From Rallus limicola (Eukaryota > Chordata > Aves > Gruiformes > Rallidae): a stretch of 64,000 nt of DNA. Below are positions 39,401 to 52,460 of this stretch, piece after piece. The DNA lies in assembly GCA_022605955.1 (NCBI GenBank), contig JAKCOZ010000003.1:54188179-54252178 (forward strand). Reading direction: 5' to 3'. Position 1 is the first letter of the stretch, and the number at the start of each line of letters is the position of its first letter. The translations under genes and the position numbers were made by a program. Under the pieces are notes generated by a model. That model saw only the letters and a list, made by a program, of their open reading frames with translations. It made no database searches and had not been told where the DNA came from.

Positions 39401-40070
39401 GTAGGATTATAATTGGGAAAGACTGCACTGGACCAATACATACACTGTATGTGGAGCTGTATTTCACTTAATTGAGTATCAACATTCCAACAAGTATAGT
39501 GTAAAATTAGAAAAAGAAAATATGAGACTCTGAAGCTATTTACATATTTAACTGTTTGCAGTCTCTAATGTGTCTATATAAATAAGGAACTTTATATAAG
39601 ACATGGTCAGACAACTTTGTCCTGTCAATTATATATGTCTCATCAATTATATATATGTCAAGTAACATTATATAATTTTTCTACACAGACATTTGGGGAG
39701 GGTAAGATCCACTAAATTCAGGTGTGGATTTCATATGAGATTTTATAAATTCAGATGTTTCTACAGTTACTAGGGTCTGAGGTCAGCATGAAAGAAGCCT
39801 GTTACTAATATCTGTTTTCTTACAGCTTTTTGCTTTGAGTATGAAAAAATAGCAAGAGAAAAGTTAATTAGAAAGTCATCTGTGAATCTAAGTAATGCAA
39901 ATAATTTTGTAGAATGGTTTTAAAGATTTCAAATGTTGAACAATACAGGTGTAAGCAAAGACTGTCTTTTTCTTCTGCTCTGTTTCAGATGCCCATCAGC
40001 ATAACTTCTGAAGCAAAGGTGGAACAACAGAACCCCATTTGCCTGAGATTCATCTCATTCCTTTCAACAG
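36480..40070. other. unique non-coding DNA
   Basis: Mixed composition, with no gene, RNA or repeat family recognised. Open frames up to about 96 codons are scattered and unlike proteins. Confidence 0.55.
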
Positions 40071-40072
40071 AG

Positions 40073-40150
40073 TCAAGACTGTTGTTACAGTTGCTATTAT
40101 TAATTATATTGTCAGGACTGTTGTTATAGTTGCTATTATTAGTTATACCA
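40073..40150. repeat. 39-bp imperfect tandem duplication
   Basis: The 39-base unit beginning TCAAGACTGTTGTTACAG at 40073 is followed directly by a second copy beginning TCAGGACTGTTGTTATAG at 40112, with only a few substitutions. The copies extend through 'ttgctattattarttata'. Confidence 0.9.
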
Positions 40151-40154
40151 ACAT

Positions 40155-42420
40155 ATAATTATATAAGCAATGTTATATTTTCACAATAATGTGTTTCCAT
40201 CCTCTTCCTCTCTTCACATTTCCTTTGATTTGTACACTCTTCTTGATTTCCTTTCTTTCTATCTCTTCCTAAAGCTCATTTTTTCCCTTCACTTTGCTCA
40301 TGGCATCAGTAGCCACGGGGAGCAGGGGAGATGAGGCAAGCATCAGCCTGGGCTGTGGAAAGCTGCCAAAGGGGTGCAGGGAGCACCTCTGAGGGGGACC
40401 TCTAACCAGCTCCATGGAGGGATTTGTGACGGATTAAACAGAGAGCCCTGATTATAACCTGCCAGTGCTTGGGTAGCAGGGGGAAAAGCAAAGGTCCTTG
40501 CTCTCAGCAGCTGGTCCAGGTGAGGCTGCCTGGCATTGTGGTCTGAAAGGTGTCTTGTACTCTTTAGTGTATAATTGCAGGCTGAGGCACGGAGAGTCAG
40601 AGCAGCCTGGCTGCCACAGATCTTTAGCTTTTCCCTTTTGATTCTGAAAAACTGCGTGTTCTTTGGATTGAGGGACTGCAGACTTTATTCGTAAAGTGTG
40701 ATTGTTTCCAAAGCAGGTTACCCTTCCCAATTGGTCTGTCCTCCAGCACTCCCTTTACCAGCTGAATTGTGTCTTGAATGAACTCTAACATAAAAGCAAA
40801 GTAAAAAAGACATCTAAAAGAGGTGCATACTGAAAGCTAGAGACTTAAGTGACTCTGGTGTTACAATGGCTAATGTAATAGTGTGAATAGTAAAAACATG
40901 AAATACCATATTCACAGAGCTTTTTCTAGCATACTTATAAACTACAAAATACTTGCTCATGGAAATATATGTTGCCATCTGATGCAAAATGCAGCTTGTT
41001 AAATTTTGTCAGCCAAATTTAGTTCTAAGCTGTCCAAGAAACTCCAAAATAATACCACCATTTTTCCATACTCTGGATCTATATCAATATGGGTCTGCAT
41101 ATTTTAATTACATAATCCTGACGATTTTTTTTCCCTGTTTTTTTACAATTCTATTTTTTCATCCTTTTTTCTTATACTGTGCTTGTTCCCTGGCTGTCCA
41201 AGTAAGGTGTGTACTGCAGTAATGACAATTGTACATGGGAGACATGGAACTGGCAGCTGGTGTGCACCTGCCTCAATATAGGATTCTGCTGATACAATTT
41301 TGCTATTATTTTAAGAAACATATAAAGTGGAACTGACTACTGTTTAAAATGTATTTTATTACATTAATACTGAAATATATTTTATTTTCAATACATTTGT
41401 AAATTTTCATATATTTATAGATATATTATTATAATTTGAGTGTGTGTGTTCTTTTTCCAGTTGTTGGACTGCTGTCAGTATGACAATAAGAAATAACCTC
41501 TAAACATCAAAATAGCCATGAGGTCTGAAAGGACAGAAACTCTCATTCTAGAGGTACATAAACTTCCATCAAACAAAACAGTTAAGCGTGTAAGGAAGAA
41601 AGTTAATCAATTATGCTTATTTTTAGGAAAATGTATAGTCCATTAGCCTTAGTAACATTATTTAAGGTATGAAGGTCTGATTTATTTTTCACTAAAAACC
41701 GTTTCTTCCCACCTAACAAAGGAACATGGAGAATGTTATTGTGGTGATAGAGTAAAAAGCAGGGTCCGTACCAAATATGGACAAGAGGCACTTCATGGGG
41801 TCCCAGGTTAAGCAGCTGCTCAACTTCATCTAGACCTCTGCAATTACCAAGCTCCTTGCTTCCTTCAAGGCCAGCTAGCAGGAGGATTGGATGACACGAT
41901 CACGTCTGAGTGGGCAGCAGGTGCCCTGTTTGAGGCTTCTGTCCTGGGCATGCAGATGTTCAAGCTGCACTGTTTGGTAACAGGTCATTTTCATTCACAG
42001 ACACCAACTGTTTGTCCAGTCCGCACTAACTGCCGCTGAAGGAGCTGGGTGTGGGTATGTACACACCAGCTCTCAGAGGGGCGAGCCATGCATCTTGCAG
42101 CTCTCAATGACAAGAGGATTTTGGCTTGCAAGGTCAAGGAGGTTGGCCCCTTGTGAACTGGAGCAATACAGAACTGGGTCATGACCCCTTGGAGATCTGT
42201 GCACATGCTTACTTTAAAGCCTGTGATTAGGTCCATTGATTGCAGTGGTGCTGTTTGCATACGTAAATTTAAGCACATACATAATCTTTCACAATTTTGA
42301 GATTATATTATCTACAGCTTAAAAGACATTTTGGAGAAAAGTAGTATTTTCTAGATCCCATTTATATTGCAGGCATAATCTTTCAGTAGCATTAAGGGTA
42401 AATATTATTTACATTTAGTA
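40155..42420. other. unique DNA with GC-richer patches
   Basis: Patches at about 40300-40560 and 41760-42250 are richer in GC than the flanks. The second has a 75-codon stop-to-stop frame (41812-42036, +) with no recognisable protein. No repeat family could be named. Confidence 0.5.
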
Positions 42421-42424
42421 CTGT

Positions 42425-42498
42425 ATTAATTCAAATTTGCATGTAGTACCTGATTTACAAAATACAATGTAAATTTGAATTAATTTGCGTGTAGTACC
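42425..42498. repeat. 14-bp perfect inverted repeat combined with a direct repeat
   Basis: ATTAATTCAAATTT at 42425-42438 is the exact reverse complement of 42471-42484. Each arm is followed by a near-identical word: TTGCATGTAGTACC at 42437 and TTGCGTGTAGTACC at 42485. The unit thus has both inverted and direct symmetry. Confidence 0.9.
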
Positions 42499-42499
42499 G

Positions 42500-45075
42500 G
42501 GTCAATCTGAAAAGGAAGACTGGGAAATAACTGCAGTTCAGGCTTTGAAATATAAATTTTAGTTTAATTAGGCCAGAAGTAATGCTTGTTGTAAAAAACA
42601 TCTAAGAATTTGTCACTATCTGTAGTTCCAACTCCGAGTTGATGCAGCTTTGCATTCACATGGGTGCCACAGGTCATGGCCAAGGAGGTGCTGTAGAAGT
42701 GTTTTAAGAAGCTCAGTTAATCTTTGCCAGCACTCTATCTGGCTTTAGCTAGAGCTCACAAAGACTGTTTTCATGATCACTCAGTGAAATTAAAAATGCC
42801 AAACCTCAGTCTCGGTGTTAAAGGAAAAATATAACAAAAATTCTGTTCCTGCACTGAAGGGAAAAGTGGCTATAAATTAGGAAAATTTAAAATAAAACTT
42901 CTCCAGTGGAATGGCTTTATTTTTAAAAATACAGGAACACGCATTTCCAAACACACAGTTTTTTCTGTTCCAAGTAAGATGCTTATTCCTTTGAAGCCCC
43001 ACAACTGGATCCATACCATTCACAATTATACAATTTACAGGGAAAAAAAAGGAAAGGAGGGGAAAAAAATATATTTTCCTTGATAATGAAAAAAAAAAAA
43101 TAATGACTTCAGGATGTGGTTTATAATCTCCTTCCAAAACCCTACATGCACAAACTCTGAGGTCTCCTCCCATGCAGCCTATGCAGGCTGTCCTGGCATC
43201 ACAGAATCCCTTGACCCAAATGCAGACAGCAGCTCATTGTGGGACTGGACCCTTCTTTTGATGCAGCACAGTAAAAATTCCACTTGATAGATCGTAGGCT
43301 GAGGAAGAAAAAAATAAAAAGAAGTGAAATTTTAATGTCACATAGCTAAATTGATGTAAATATTCTGTCTTGACCTTAGTGTCATTTAGTAGCTTTTCAG
43401 TGGCAGTGTGAAAAGCAGAAAGGGCTGGAAGACAGGAAGGAATCACACCCATTTACATACTGCAAGGAGTACGGGGGTAGAGCAAAACAAACCAAAACAA
43501 AAATCTACGTTTTTAATGTGCACAAATTTATTTCTTAAAACATGAATGTAGAAATAAATTTGTGGCTTTAGCCAGGAAAGCTTAGCTTGGATGAGAGATT
43601 ATTACTCTCATGACCATGCCCACAACCACAAAATTGCTCGTTAGCAAACGGGTGAACTTTTTGCTTATCTCCGGATAGTGAATATTTGAGCTTTTAAAAA
43701 AATATATTGATTGTATTTAAGCCAATACTTTCATGGTTCAAGTTAAGACTATGTCTAGTTCAGGGTCCAGATAAAGAAACATTTTCATTTTTAGGTCCAG
43801 ACAGACAAAATAAGAAAGAAATTTTTTAAATCACAAAGTAATTGAGAGATTAAGCATGCTACTTTGATACATATGCAAACTGATAATATTTGTAAGTTTT
43901 GGAAATGTTAATAACTTCTAATTAACATGTAGTGTGATTAAGTTAAAAGACTAATTTTAATCACTCTCAGAACAAGTATGAATATTTTAATTTTTTTTTA
44001 AAGGAAGCTAATAAAGCAAAGTCTACTAAAGAAAAACAATTAATTCTGTTTTTAACATATCACCTGGAATAAAATTTTATTTCATGCCTTTTTTGAGAAT
44101 AGAGATTTAATGAAGAGCTACAGGTATCTTTTTTATGACTGAATGAAGCTTTAATAGGAAAGAGGTTAAGAAGTTAAACCAAAGTAACAATAGTGCTGCA
44201 GTGAAAGAGGCATGTTCTTTTTCATGCACATTGTTCCCCCTCAGAGGCCTGTCACTCAGTAGAATAGGTGTACTTTGACTCATGGGTGGCGATGTATAGC
44301 CTAAGCTTAGCTCGAATCCTCTCCTAAAGGCTGAGTCCTGCAACCAGATCCCGACAACTTCCCTGCAGCACTATAGCATGTTTCACTAATATGAGCTGAT
44401 AGGATTAGCAGCAGGCAGCAATTACAAACTCTTCTTTGTGAGTCCTGAAGAGTTTTGATTTCTGTGTCAACTGATGCTGTATTTCAGATATCTTTGGTGG
44501 TAAAACCTAAACCTTGAGTATTGAGATTAGATTCACATAGTCCAGGGCAACAAAACAACAAAGGGTACTAAGTTGTTTAAATTGAAGTATGTCTATACTG
44601 CTTTATTCTACAAGTAACGCGCCACCACCCCCCTCCAATTACTGGGACTATTCACCAGCCATAATATAGTTGGCTGGGAATATAGCTAAAGCCACTAAAG
44701 CAAGATTTTTATCAGCACTTCTGCACCCATTTCTCGGTCTAATATCCAAAGTAGTCTAATAGTCAAGGAAACATTTTGAAGTCTACTTGACCCTGAACAG
44801 ACTTTTAGCCTGGAAGTAAAAACTGTGTTTACGTGTGAGGTTTTGATATCAAAACTGAATCAAACTTAAGAACAATAAGTAAATAAACAATACAAACATT
44901 CTGTATCTCTTCATTAATGCTGCACATAAATGGAAATGAAACAGCAAAAAGCATGAACTGAAACTAGCAGTGTTATCTTAAACCCGTGTGAAAATTCACT
45001 AAGGTGAAGAATGACAGTTTGCGTTCTATCAAACTGCTTACTTAACCTTTGTTTAATCGAGGGGTTTTGTCATTG
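42500..45075. other. unique AT-rich non-coding DNA
   Basis: No gene supported. A purine-rich tract lies at about 43039-43069 and an A12 run near 43089-43100. Confidence 0.55.
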
Positions 45076-45079
45076 ACAG

Positions 45080-45142
45080 GTATCCATGTGCAGGCTTGTG
45101 GTGGCTTCCCCAGGTGTCTGCCTCCACTCTACACCACGGCAG
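45080..45142 (+). other. splice-bounded 63-bp candidate exon
   Basis: The segment lies between an acceptor-like TTGACAG (AG at 45078-45079) and a strong donor CGGCAG/GTGAGTCA (GT at 45143). It is 63 bases long and open in all three frames, so it is compatible with either a small coding exon or a non-coding RNA exon. The pyrimidine tract before the acceptor is modest. No similarity to a known protein was recognised in any frame, and no partner exons were found. Confidence 0.25.
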
Positions 45143-45149
45143 GTGAGTC

Positions 45150-48100
45150 AATTATTTTCTGAATTGCTGAAATGTGAATCATAAATTTACCTTAAAGTAC
45201 CATGCTGTAACCTGAGGAAGCCATGCATGATCTGATGAGCTCCCTATGCAACCATGAATTGTGGCAGATAGCTGGTAACTTGACCAAGCAGTCCCAGCTG
45301 TCAGTCACAACCCAAAGTAATATTTAGCAAGCTGATTACTCATTCAATGAGGGTACACCTTTAAGTGGAAATTGAATGTGAAGACTTCTTCAGGTTTCGG
45401 TAGAGAAGCCATGCTGAATCCAGATGTGGCAGCCTGAAGATGTTACCACTTCACACTCTACTTGCATTTGCTTGGTAGGAATTCAGAGTGATAATGCCTT
45501 TGAGTTTGGACAAATATCACAGTGACAAGCTGTGGTGGTGAGGCACAGGTTCATATTCCCTTCTGCTGACTGTTACGGGATCATTAAAGGATGAAGATCA
45601 TCACTTGGGCTAGTCACAATTTCAGGCCTCTCATATTGATCTGCTGTCAGACATCTAAACTTCAGGACACAGTCAAAACCAGGAGACATCAGGTTTAAGC
45701 CAGTAGGTCAGCATAAGTAGCAATATTAAAATAAAATAATCTTCCATTAAACCAGTGCAAGATTTTATACAGACATAGCATTGGTTCTAGCAAATTGATC
45801 CTGAAAAATTAGCACAGAACACTTTTTAGACACAAAATGTCAAACCATACATTACCATTACCTGAATGGCTTCATATAACTGTTAGAATTAGGATCTTGT
45901 GCAGTGTTATGAACAAAAAGATAAATTTGCATCGTTTACATGATTCACATTCCAATCTGTTATTTTAACAATAGTTCCTGACTCTTTGATAACAAAAGAG
46001 AAATGAAAAGTGTGGGACTTCTTGCACAATCTACCCTTGTGTAACCCTGGCTCAGAAATGAAGTGTAAGTTTGCCAGAACAGTAAGATGAGAACCTGCCT
46101 TTATGCAAGTTTATTAACAGCTTGTTTGTTAAACAATGGAACTACTTGTGAGTAAAGGTGTAAAACCTGAGCAGTGAGTGCAAACTGAAGGATTTAGCCT
46201 GATGTGTTTTAGGTAAGTGAGCAATATTTTCTTAATTTTGCCTATGTATCTAAAGTCAAAGATATCAGTTTACAAGAAAATCTGTAAAAAGAAACTTCAT
46301 CATATTTTCCAAAGCTTGTCATTTTCTCTCTCAGATGTATGGAAGGGTGACATGGCAGTAAGTTTCTTAAATCTATACAACTGTATTCTTTTAAAGTTAG
46401 TAAAATTACCTCAGTGATCCATTAAAATTATAAGCTAAAGCTAAATTACTCTGAGCCCTTTATACGCAATTTCATTTTAGAACATTGCATTAGTCTAATT
46501 TTGTACCTAAAATACACAACTCTGTGTATGCCTGTCTGTGTATCTGCACATTTATCATGCAGTATCTATTTTACGACAAGAATAGTGACATTTGGAATGT
46601 ACCAAACATACTTATCAGAAACTTAATATGGCTTCCACATAGTGCAGGAGTTTCTGGGACAAACAAGTTGCTCATGACAACTTGGATGTATGAGAAATCT
46701 GTCACAAATTATCCATTTCAAAAGGAAACCTAGACATATCTTGTTGCATTTCCAGAAATGGAACAAAGCAATACTTTATGGTTAAGAAATGGATGCGAGC
46801 CAGCAGTCAGTACCCTAAGGTGAAAAGTCGGATCTGCCTAGCAGTTCCTCAATTTCCAAGCAGGAGTCTTCCAGTTCCAAATAATGAACAAATGAAAAAA
46901 TGAGTACAGCTTTAATTCTTACTAATGAAGAGGCATGCTCATCTCGGCTGAATCCCACAGTCTGCTCTGGGCAAAGCACTCCCTGAGCATGGCATAAAGA
47001 GAGCACTCAATATAACAACTGAAGAAACCTGCAACAAATCCAGAGTAGCCTCTCGCTTCTATACAGCTGTAAAAGCTCTGCAGTAAGCCCCTGAAAGGGA
47101 ACGTTTATGTGTTTTATGTTAATTTAAAATGCTTGAAAGCAGTCAAAAGGGAGGCTTAGTCCTGAAGAAATCCCAGTCTTAAACCCTCTTTAAGCCAGGG
47201 CATGTCTATGATGCTTCGTTTAATTTAAACAACTGCAATTCTTTTGTTACTTCTGAAAAGTTAGATATGTTTCATGCAGATTTGTTTTTAACTATCACCT
47301 TTTACAAGGTGAATCAAAATTTTCTCAGCATGCCTAGAAATCCTAATAATCAGACGTGCTTTTCAGCCAGGACCTCATATTCTTCTGTTCTTTGTGTGTG
47401 GAAGCTCCTGTGCCCATGAGTCTGTGCGTGGTGAGCATGAAATGCGGATGGAAGCCCTTCATAGCACGTTCCCACATCACTTCCCAGGCCTTGCCAAGAG
47501 TCTCTTGGCAAAAGCCTCTTGGCAAGAGCTGTGAATTTGTCAGGTTTTCAGATGGAGCAGCAGTGGCCAAACTTTCTTAGGTTCTTCCCTGTGTGAAATC
47601 TAAAGGCAGTCAGTGCAAGGCTCCTCTGTTTCAAGGTTGGGATCAAGGTTGGAGGCTTATTCCGTAGGAACTACTCTAACTGGAGGCCAAGGAGAATATT
47701 TTTATTTTTTTTTTCCCGATAAGTCTCTTAAAGTCTCACATCCCTTTTTCCCAAGCATGTAAAATTAGGAACGACTGCTCTGGAAAAAACCTAACACCAG
47801 TTGGAAATTTGCACACTGAAAGCTGTGCAATTTATGTTAGCTTGTGCAGAAATACTGCAAGCAAGGGGGTTGTCCTTTGAGTAAAAGTTAATTGAACTAT
47901 AAGGAATGTTTTACTTTTTTCTCCTGTGAAGTGCCAACCATATTAATGGTATTGCCCATGGAAACGATATTAGTAGTGAAAGGACAGACCTGTTCAAATT
48001 CACATAGCTATTCTGCTGAATCCAGCTGGCTAGCACTTCCTGAATTCAGTAGCTGATTTTGTACCAATGTGAAGGTTAATGGACTGTTTTCTACTCCTTT

Positions 48101-49140
48101 CCAGGAGCAAATGTCAGCCCTATGGAGGTCCATTGCTCACCAGAACTCAATCTGGAGTCCTAGAGTCTGGCACAGGAAGACTAATAGACTAATGCATTAA
48201 TTCACTGAGCATCTCTGCCCTTGGACTGGTTGTGCGTTTTTTAACATGAACTATAGCAGCAATGGCATTCAATCATATTTTCATTTACCTTCCAACTATG
48301 ATTTCAGAATGCATATAAAAATCTCCATATCCTGATTATTGCCATCAATATAAATATAAACTACTGCAGAAGGGCAAGGGAGGAAAGAGGAAGCCTTTTG
48401 GATTCAACTAATAAACATAAATGCACTAAAACATGAACATCCCAGCTGGCTGAATCCCTGAACAACTAATTAAAGTGAAGTCTTGTTTAATTTTTCCTGA
48501 GAATGATCTGCTTTGGCTATCTGCCAGCAATAGGTAAGTGAGGGTTTGCCTGTGTTTTTTCCATTTTGTAGAAGATAGTTTGTACTTATTCACAGAGCTC
48601 ATCAACGAAAGTACTTTTTTGACCATTATCTGAATACAACTACAGACAGAAATGGACAGTCTCACTAACAGAATAGGTGGTATAGGTAAGGTGATACTTT
48701 GATTGTGGTGAACTTCTATTCTCTATACACTGGGGAATAAGGTATGATTGATATTAGCACTCTGAAACAGAGGAAACTGAAGAAGGGGATCATTAAAGAG
48801 GTACGCTTGTGGGTTAAGGAGTAGGATGAGAAGAAACTACATCTATGGGCCATCTATGGGAAATGACTGACATTTTGGCTTTGCTTCTTCTTGCCCTAGG
48901 AAGCAGATTTGTGTTGATGCATTACACAAAGTATGTTGTACACTTATTCCTACTGACGGCAATTATTTACTGGCTTAAAGAAAAGTGACACAGGGAAGGC
49001 CTCACACCTTGTTCAAGTGACGCAGCTTTGAGGATTCATCATACAGCAACACCACATCTACAGAGAGCTGATCTTAGTGTATGAGAATTTCAGGTCACAA
49101 TGAAGAAATAGTGAAATTTAAAAGAATAGACACAAGTACT
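45150..49140. other. unique AT-rich non-coding DNA
   Basis: No gene supported. Donor-like TTAG/GTAAGT near 46212 and ATAG/GTAAGTGAGG near 48534 have no convincing acceptors upstream. A palindromic NFI-like site at 47491-47511 is listed separately. Confidence 0.5.
47491..47517. promoter_or_regulatory. palindromic NFI-half-site-like motif
   Basis: TTGCCAAGAG T CTCTTGGCAA is a 21-base perfect inverted repeat with a one-base centre. It carries GCCAA and TTGGC, the half-sites recognised by NFI proteins, but in everted order. The CTCTTGGCAAGAG word then recurs just downstream (about 47516-47528). Function is inferred only. Confidence 0.25.
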
Positions 49141-49148
49141 GTATGCCA

Positions 49149-49196
49149 TGGCATCTTGGTTAGTTTGTTTGACTTGGCATCTTGGCTACTTTGTTT
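49149..49196. repeat. 26-bp spaced direct repeat
   Basis: TGGCATCTTGGTTAGTTTGTTT at 49149-49170 recurs at 49175-49196 with two substitutions. It is a small local duplication. Confidence 0.85.
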
Positions 49197-49389
49197 ACAA
49201 TGACATTTTAAAATTCTGAAATAGGAAAAAAAAATCTTTTGAAGACACTATGTGACATTTTGCTCTTTAATCCTTTTACTTTCAGAAAAACCAACATCTT
49301 CACCTATCAGCTACTGAGTTGCTCCCTTTTTGTTACATCAAGAGAAATACCTTGAGATACAATTATGTTATGAATAGCTAAAACAATCA

Positions 49390-49760
49390 GGGAGTCTGTT
49401 GTGGGGGAAAAATAAAAGGGAGGGGGTGCAAATTAGCACGTTCTAATTGAATTGTTCATTTGGGTTTGCCTGTTATATGGCATAAGAAATAGGGTAAATC
49501 CTCTTTTTCATCATATAGGATGAAAGTTTATTTGAAGTTGGAGTCTATGGCTGCCTTTTCACAGTAAATTGACCTTGTTCCGTGCAGCCAATGTCATAAT
49601 GCTCTGCTTTATCTAGGCTGAGAGAGAGAAAATCGCAAATTGCTTCTGCATGATTAGTTCTGCCACTTCAAACGTGTTTCTTCCGAGTTGGCTTCCACAC
49701 TTACTGCTAGAGATATGTGCCGCTGGGAAACCCTAATCTGTCTCTGAACTCCTCTGATTT
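49390..49760. promoter_or_regulatory. candidate conserved non-coding element
   Basis: Repeat-free, balanced-composition stretch with homeodomain-like words (AATTAG near 49431, TAATTGAATTG near 49444) and no open frame of note. It reads like a vertebrate conserved non-coding element. This is a judgement from texture only. Confidence 0.2.
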
Positions 49761-49769
49761 AGTAACCCT

Positions 49770-52270
49770 TTACCAGCCAGTTTTGTTGAGAACAATAGAC
49801 ACAGTACAGAAAGAATGAAGGAACTTCATAAATATTCTCTTGAACTGCAGCCTAATTTTTCTCAACTTAGGGCTCAGCAAACAGACTTTGTTTCAGATAA
49901 GCATTACAGATATGTATTTATTAATTATTTTATTCACAGAGCATTTTTCTTTTCTATAGGTATTATGTCTTGATGAATAAGTAAATTTTGGGGGTTATCT
50001 TAAAATACAGAAAGGCATTTATTTTTGTGTGACTAACGACATTTGAATATCTACTGATTTTGATCATCTAACTAACTCTAAATTCAAAAATCTTCATTAT
50101 ATTTAGCTTTCCTACTTGCTGGTATGTTCCAAATGAAAAATTCCAATACGGCCAAAGAAGAATACCTAGGACAAAAGTTACTGCTGTGATGTACTCTTGA
50201 AAAAAAATTATTCATGCCAACAAAAGTTCATATTAGCAAGAATCAAATTACCGCATGTTTTTCCAGACAGCAGAAAGACATTAAAAAAAAATACATTTAT
50301 GGTTGATAAAATATATGTAAGTAGCAGCACAACTTAGAATTTCAAATTATACATAGTATTTTTGTCTTCAAAGGTAAATGCAAAGAAAAATATATACTAA
50401 AGTTAGTACCAAAAATAAGACTTCCTCACCACTTGATTTGTCTTTGGGCAGGGAATCTGTACAGTTATGACTTTAAAAATAAGACCCAACACAGCAACAG
50501 GTCAATTTCTCAGATTTGAACTGCTTTTGCTCCATCCTAACCGCACATAGTACCACACATGCTGCATCATCACAGTGAGAGAATCACAGGGAATATCCAC
50601 ATACAGAAAATCAAGTCCATGTTCTGGGCATTCAAGATAAAGCCATAGGACTGTAGTGCTTGTGTGATCTATTGTGACTGAACAATCTGAAACATTTACA
50701 TTTAGAAATTCATCTCTTTACATGTTATTTTGCTAACACAAGCATATAGGGCTGAACTGTTCTGCTCTGTGCTTAGCCATCTTAACTGTTCTTATTAACA
50801 AGTTCGTATTCCCAAAGGCATTATTTTATTAGCACTATAGAAATAAAAATATTCCATAACCAACAATCATCTTCATAGCAAAAAAACTTTTCAAATGTTT
50901 ATTTTTTAACATAAACCAATGATTGCACTTGATTTCCCCCTAGAAGAGCAAGTTACCACATTGCTTTGTGAATTACAAGCATCTAGTAATATTTTTTTTC
51001 CCTGATGAAGTAGAGCAGCAATAACAAGCTGAACATGACAGGTATTTAAAAATAAATTGCTTGATAAAAAAAATGAAGAAGAGGAAAATGCCGACTTCTT
51101 GTGACAAGATTCATGCTGAAGCAGTGTTTTCAGACATTTTTGACCGAAGAAGGATATAACAGTTTAAAGGTGAAAAGGAGTATGGGGAATCTGCTACCTG
51201 ACAAATAAGTCTACGTATCAAAAGATTTTGCTAACCAGTCTGACACATAAATGGCACATGATGTCAACTTCTATTAAAGGCTTTATAAATGATGACAGCC
51301 TGGAGAAACAAGAATTGTTTTCAAAGAAAAGAGTTTCTGTTGAATTCTATATATTATTCTCAAGCATTAAAACCACATCGAGCCCAATGCTACAGACAGG
51401 AACCAAATCAGTTTTACGAACACTGGTCTTGTGGTCTATGCATAGGACTGGGTGCCAGAAGGATTTTAATCCTAGATCCTCTTGGGAGTCCCCCACTGTT
51501 GTGGAAAGCACTTCAGATATTCTATGCATTTCAATAATGACATTTTTCCATTAATTTGTAACAGTCAAGCACTGATGAATACATTGTTTGTTATGGTGTT
51601 TCAACAGGTTGAATGGAATTCAAGGGACAAATCTAACACAAAAGAGTTTTGATAAAAACTCTTGATTTAACAATGATTTTGCATTGACTTCAGGGGAAGA
51701 AGCAGCTTTGCCTACTGTGGCAGTTACAAACCTCTGCACTATGTTTCAGGGCAAATAATTTGATTACATTATTCCTATGTGATTGCCAAACTGTACAGGT
51801 GATGACGATAAAGATAGAATCGAATTTTCCTGTATAGTAAGGGCTGTACAGTAAAGGTGTCTAGAATGAAATAATTTGGGGAGTTTTCATTAATGCAAAC
51901 AAGTTTTCATCAGGATCTTACACCATAATAATAAACTGAAAAATTCTCATTTTGTAGTATTTCATCAACAGCCATTAAAATATTTTATGTAAAGCCTGCA
52001 ACAGGCTGCTCATCAGAAGCTTCTGGCAGTTAAATTTTCCATATTTTAAGGCCAGATAAGAATAATTTTTTAGTCTACTTGAGGACACGAGAAAAACAGA
52101 GAAAGAAACACTTTAACAACCCATCTGAACTATTTCCAAAAAAACTTCAGTCAACACTAAACATAGTGTGTTCAGAAGTCCTCACAGGCCTTTTGGTTTT
52201 CCCTAAGTGCTATTGAAATGGCAGTCCTCAAACACTGAACTCATTCCTGCCTTTTACTCCACCAAATATT
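49770..52270. other. unique AT-rich non-coding DNA
   Basis: No gene supported. This stretch was read on the - strand for Cys-rich exons that might follow the candidate at 52461-52584, and none was seen. Overlapping frames at 51228-51554 are not protein-like. Confidence 0.5.
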
Positions 52271-52272
52271 TT

Positions 52273-52312
52273 TGTTTATTGTTGTTTTTGTTGTTGCTGT
52301 TGTGGTCGTTGT
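52273..52312. repeat. (GTT)n-rich simple tract
   Basis: Imperfect GTT/TTG trinucleotide tract. Confidence 0.85.
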
Positions 52313-52460
52313 CACTTGCCCAGATATAATGTAATTCAAGAAATTCAGTTAAATGCAAGGTGCTTACATTTCTCAAAGATCACAATGCACCCTTCAGAAA
52401 TCCCTCTGCATCTAACAAGATCAGATCCCTTATACTGCTGGTCATGCTCAATTCCCTTAC

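Noticed and set aside
41812..42036. 75-codon stop-to-stop frame in a GC-richer patch
   Set aside because: Length is within chance expectation and no similarity was recognised.
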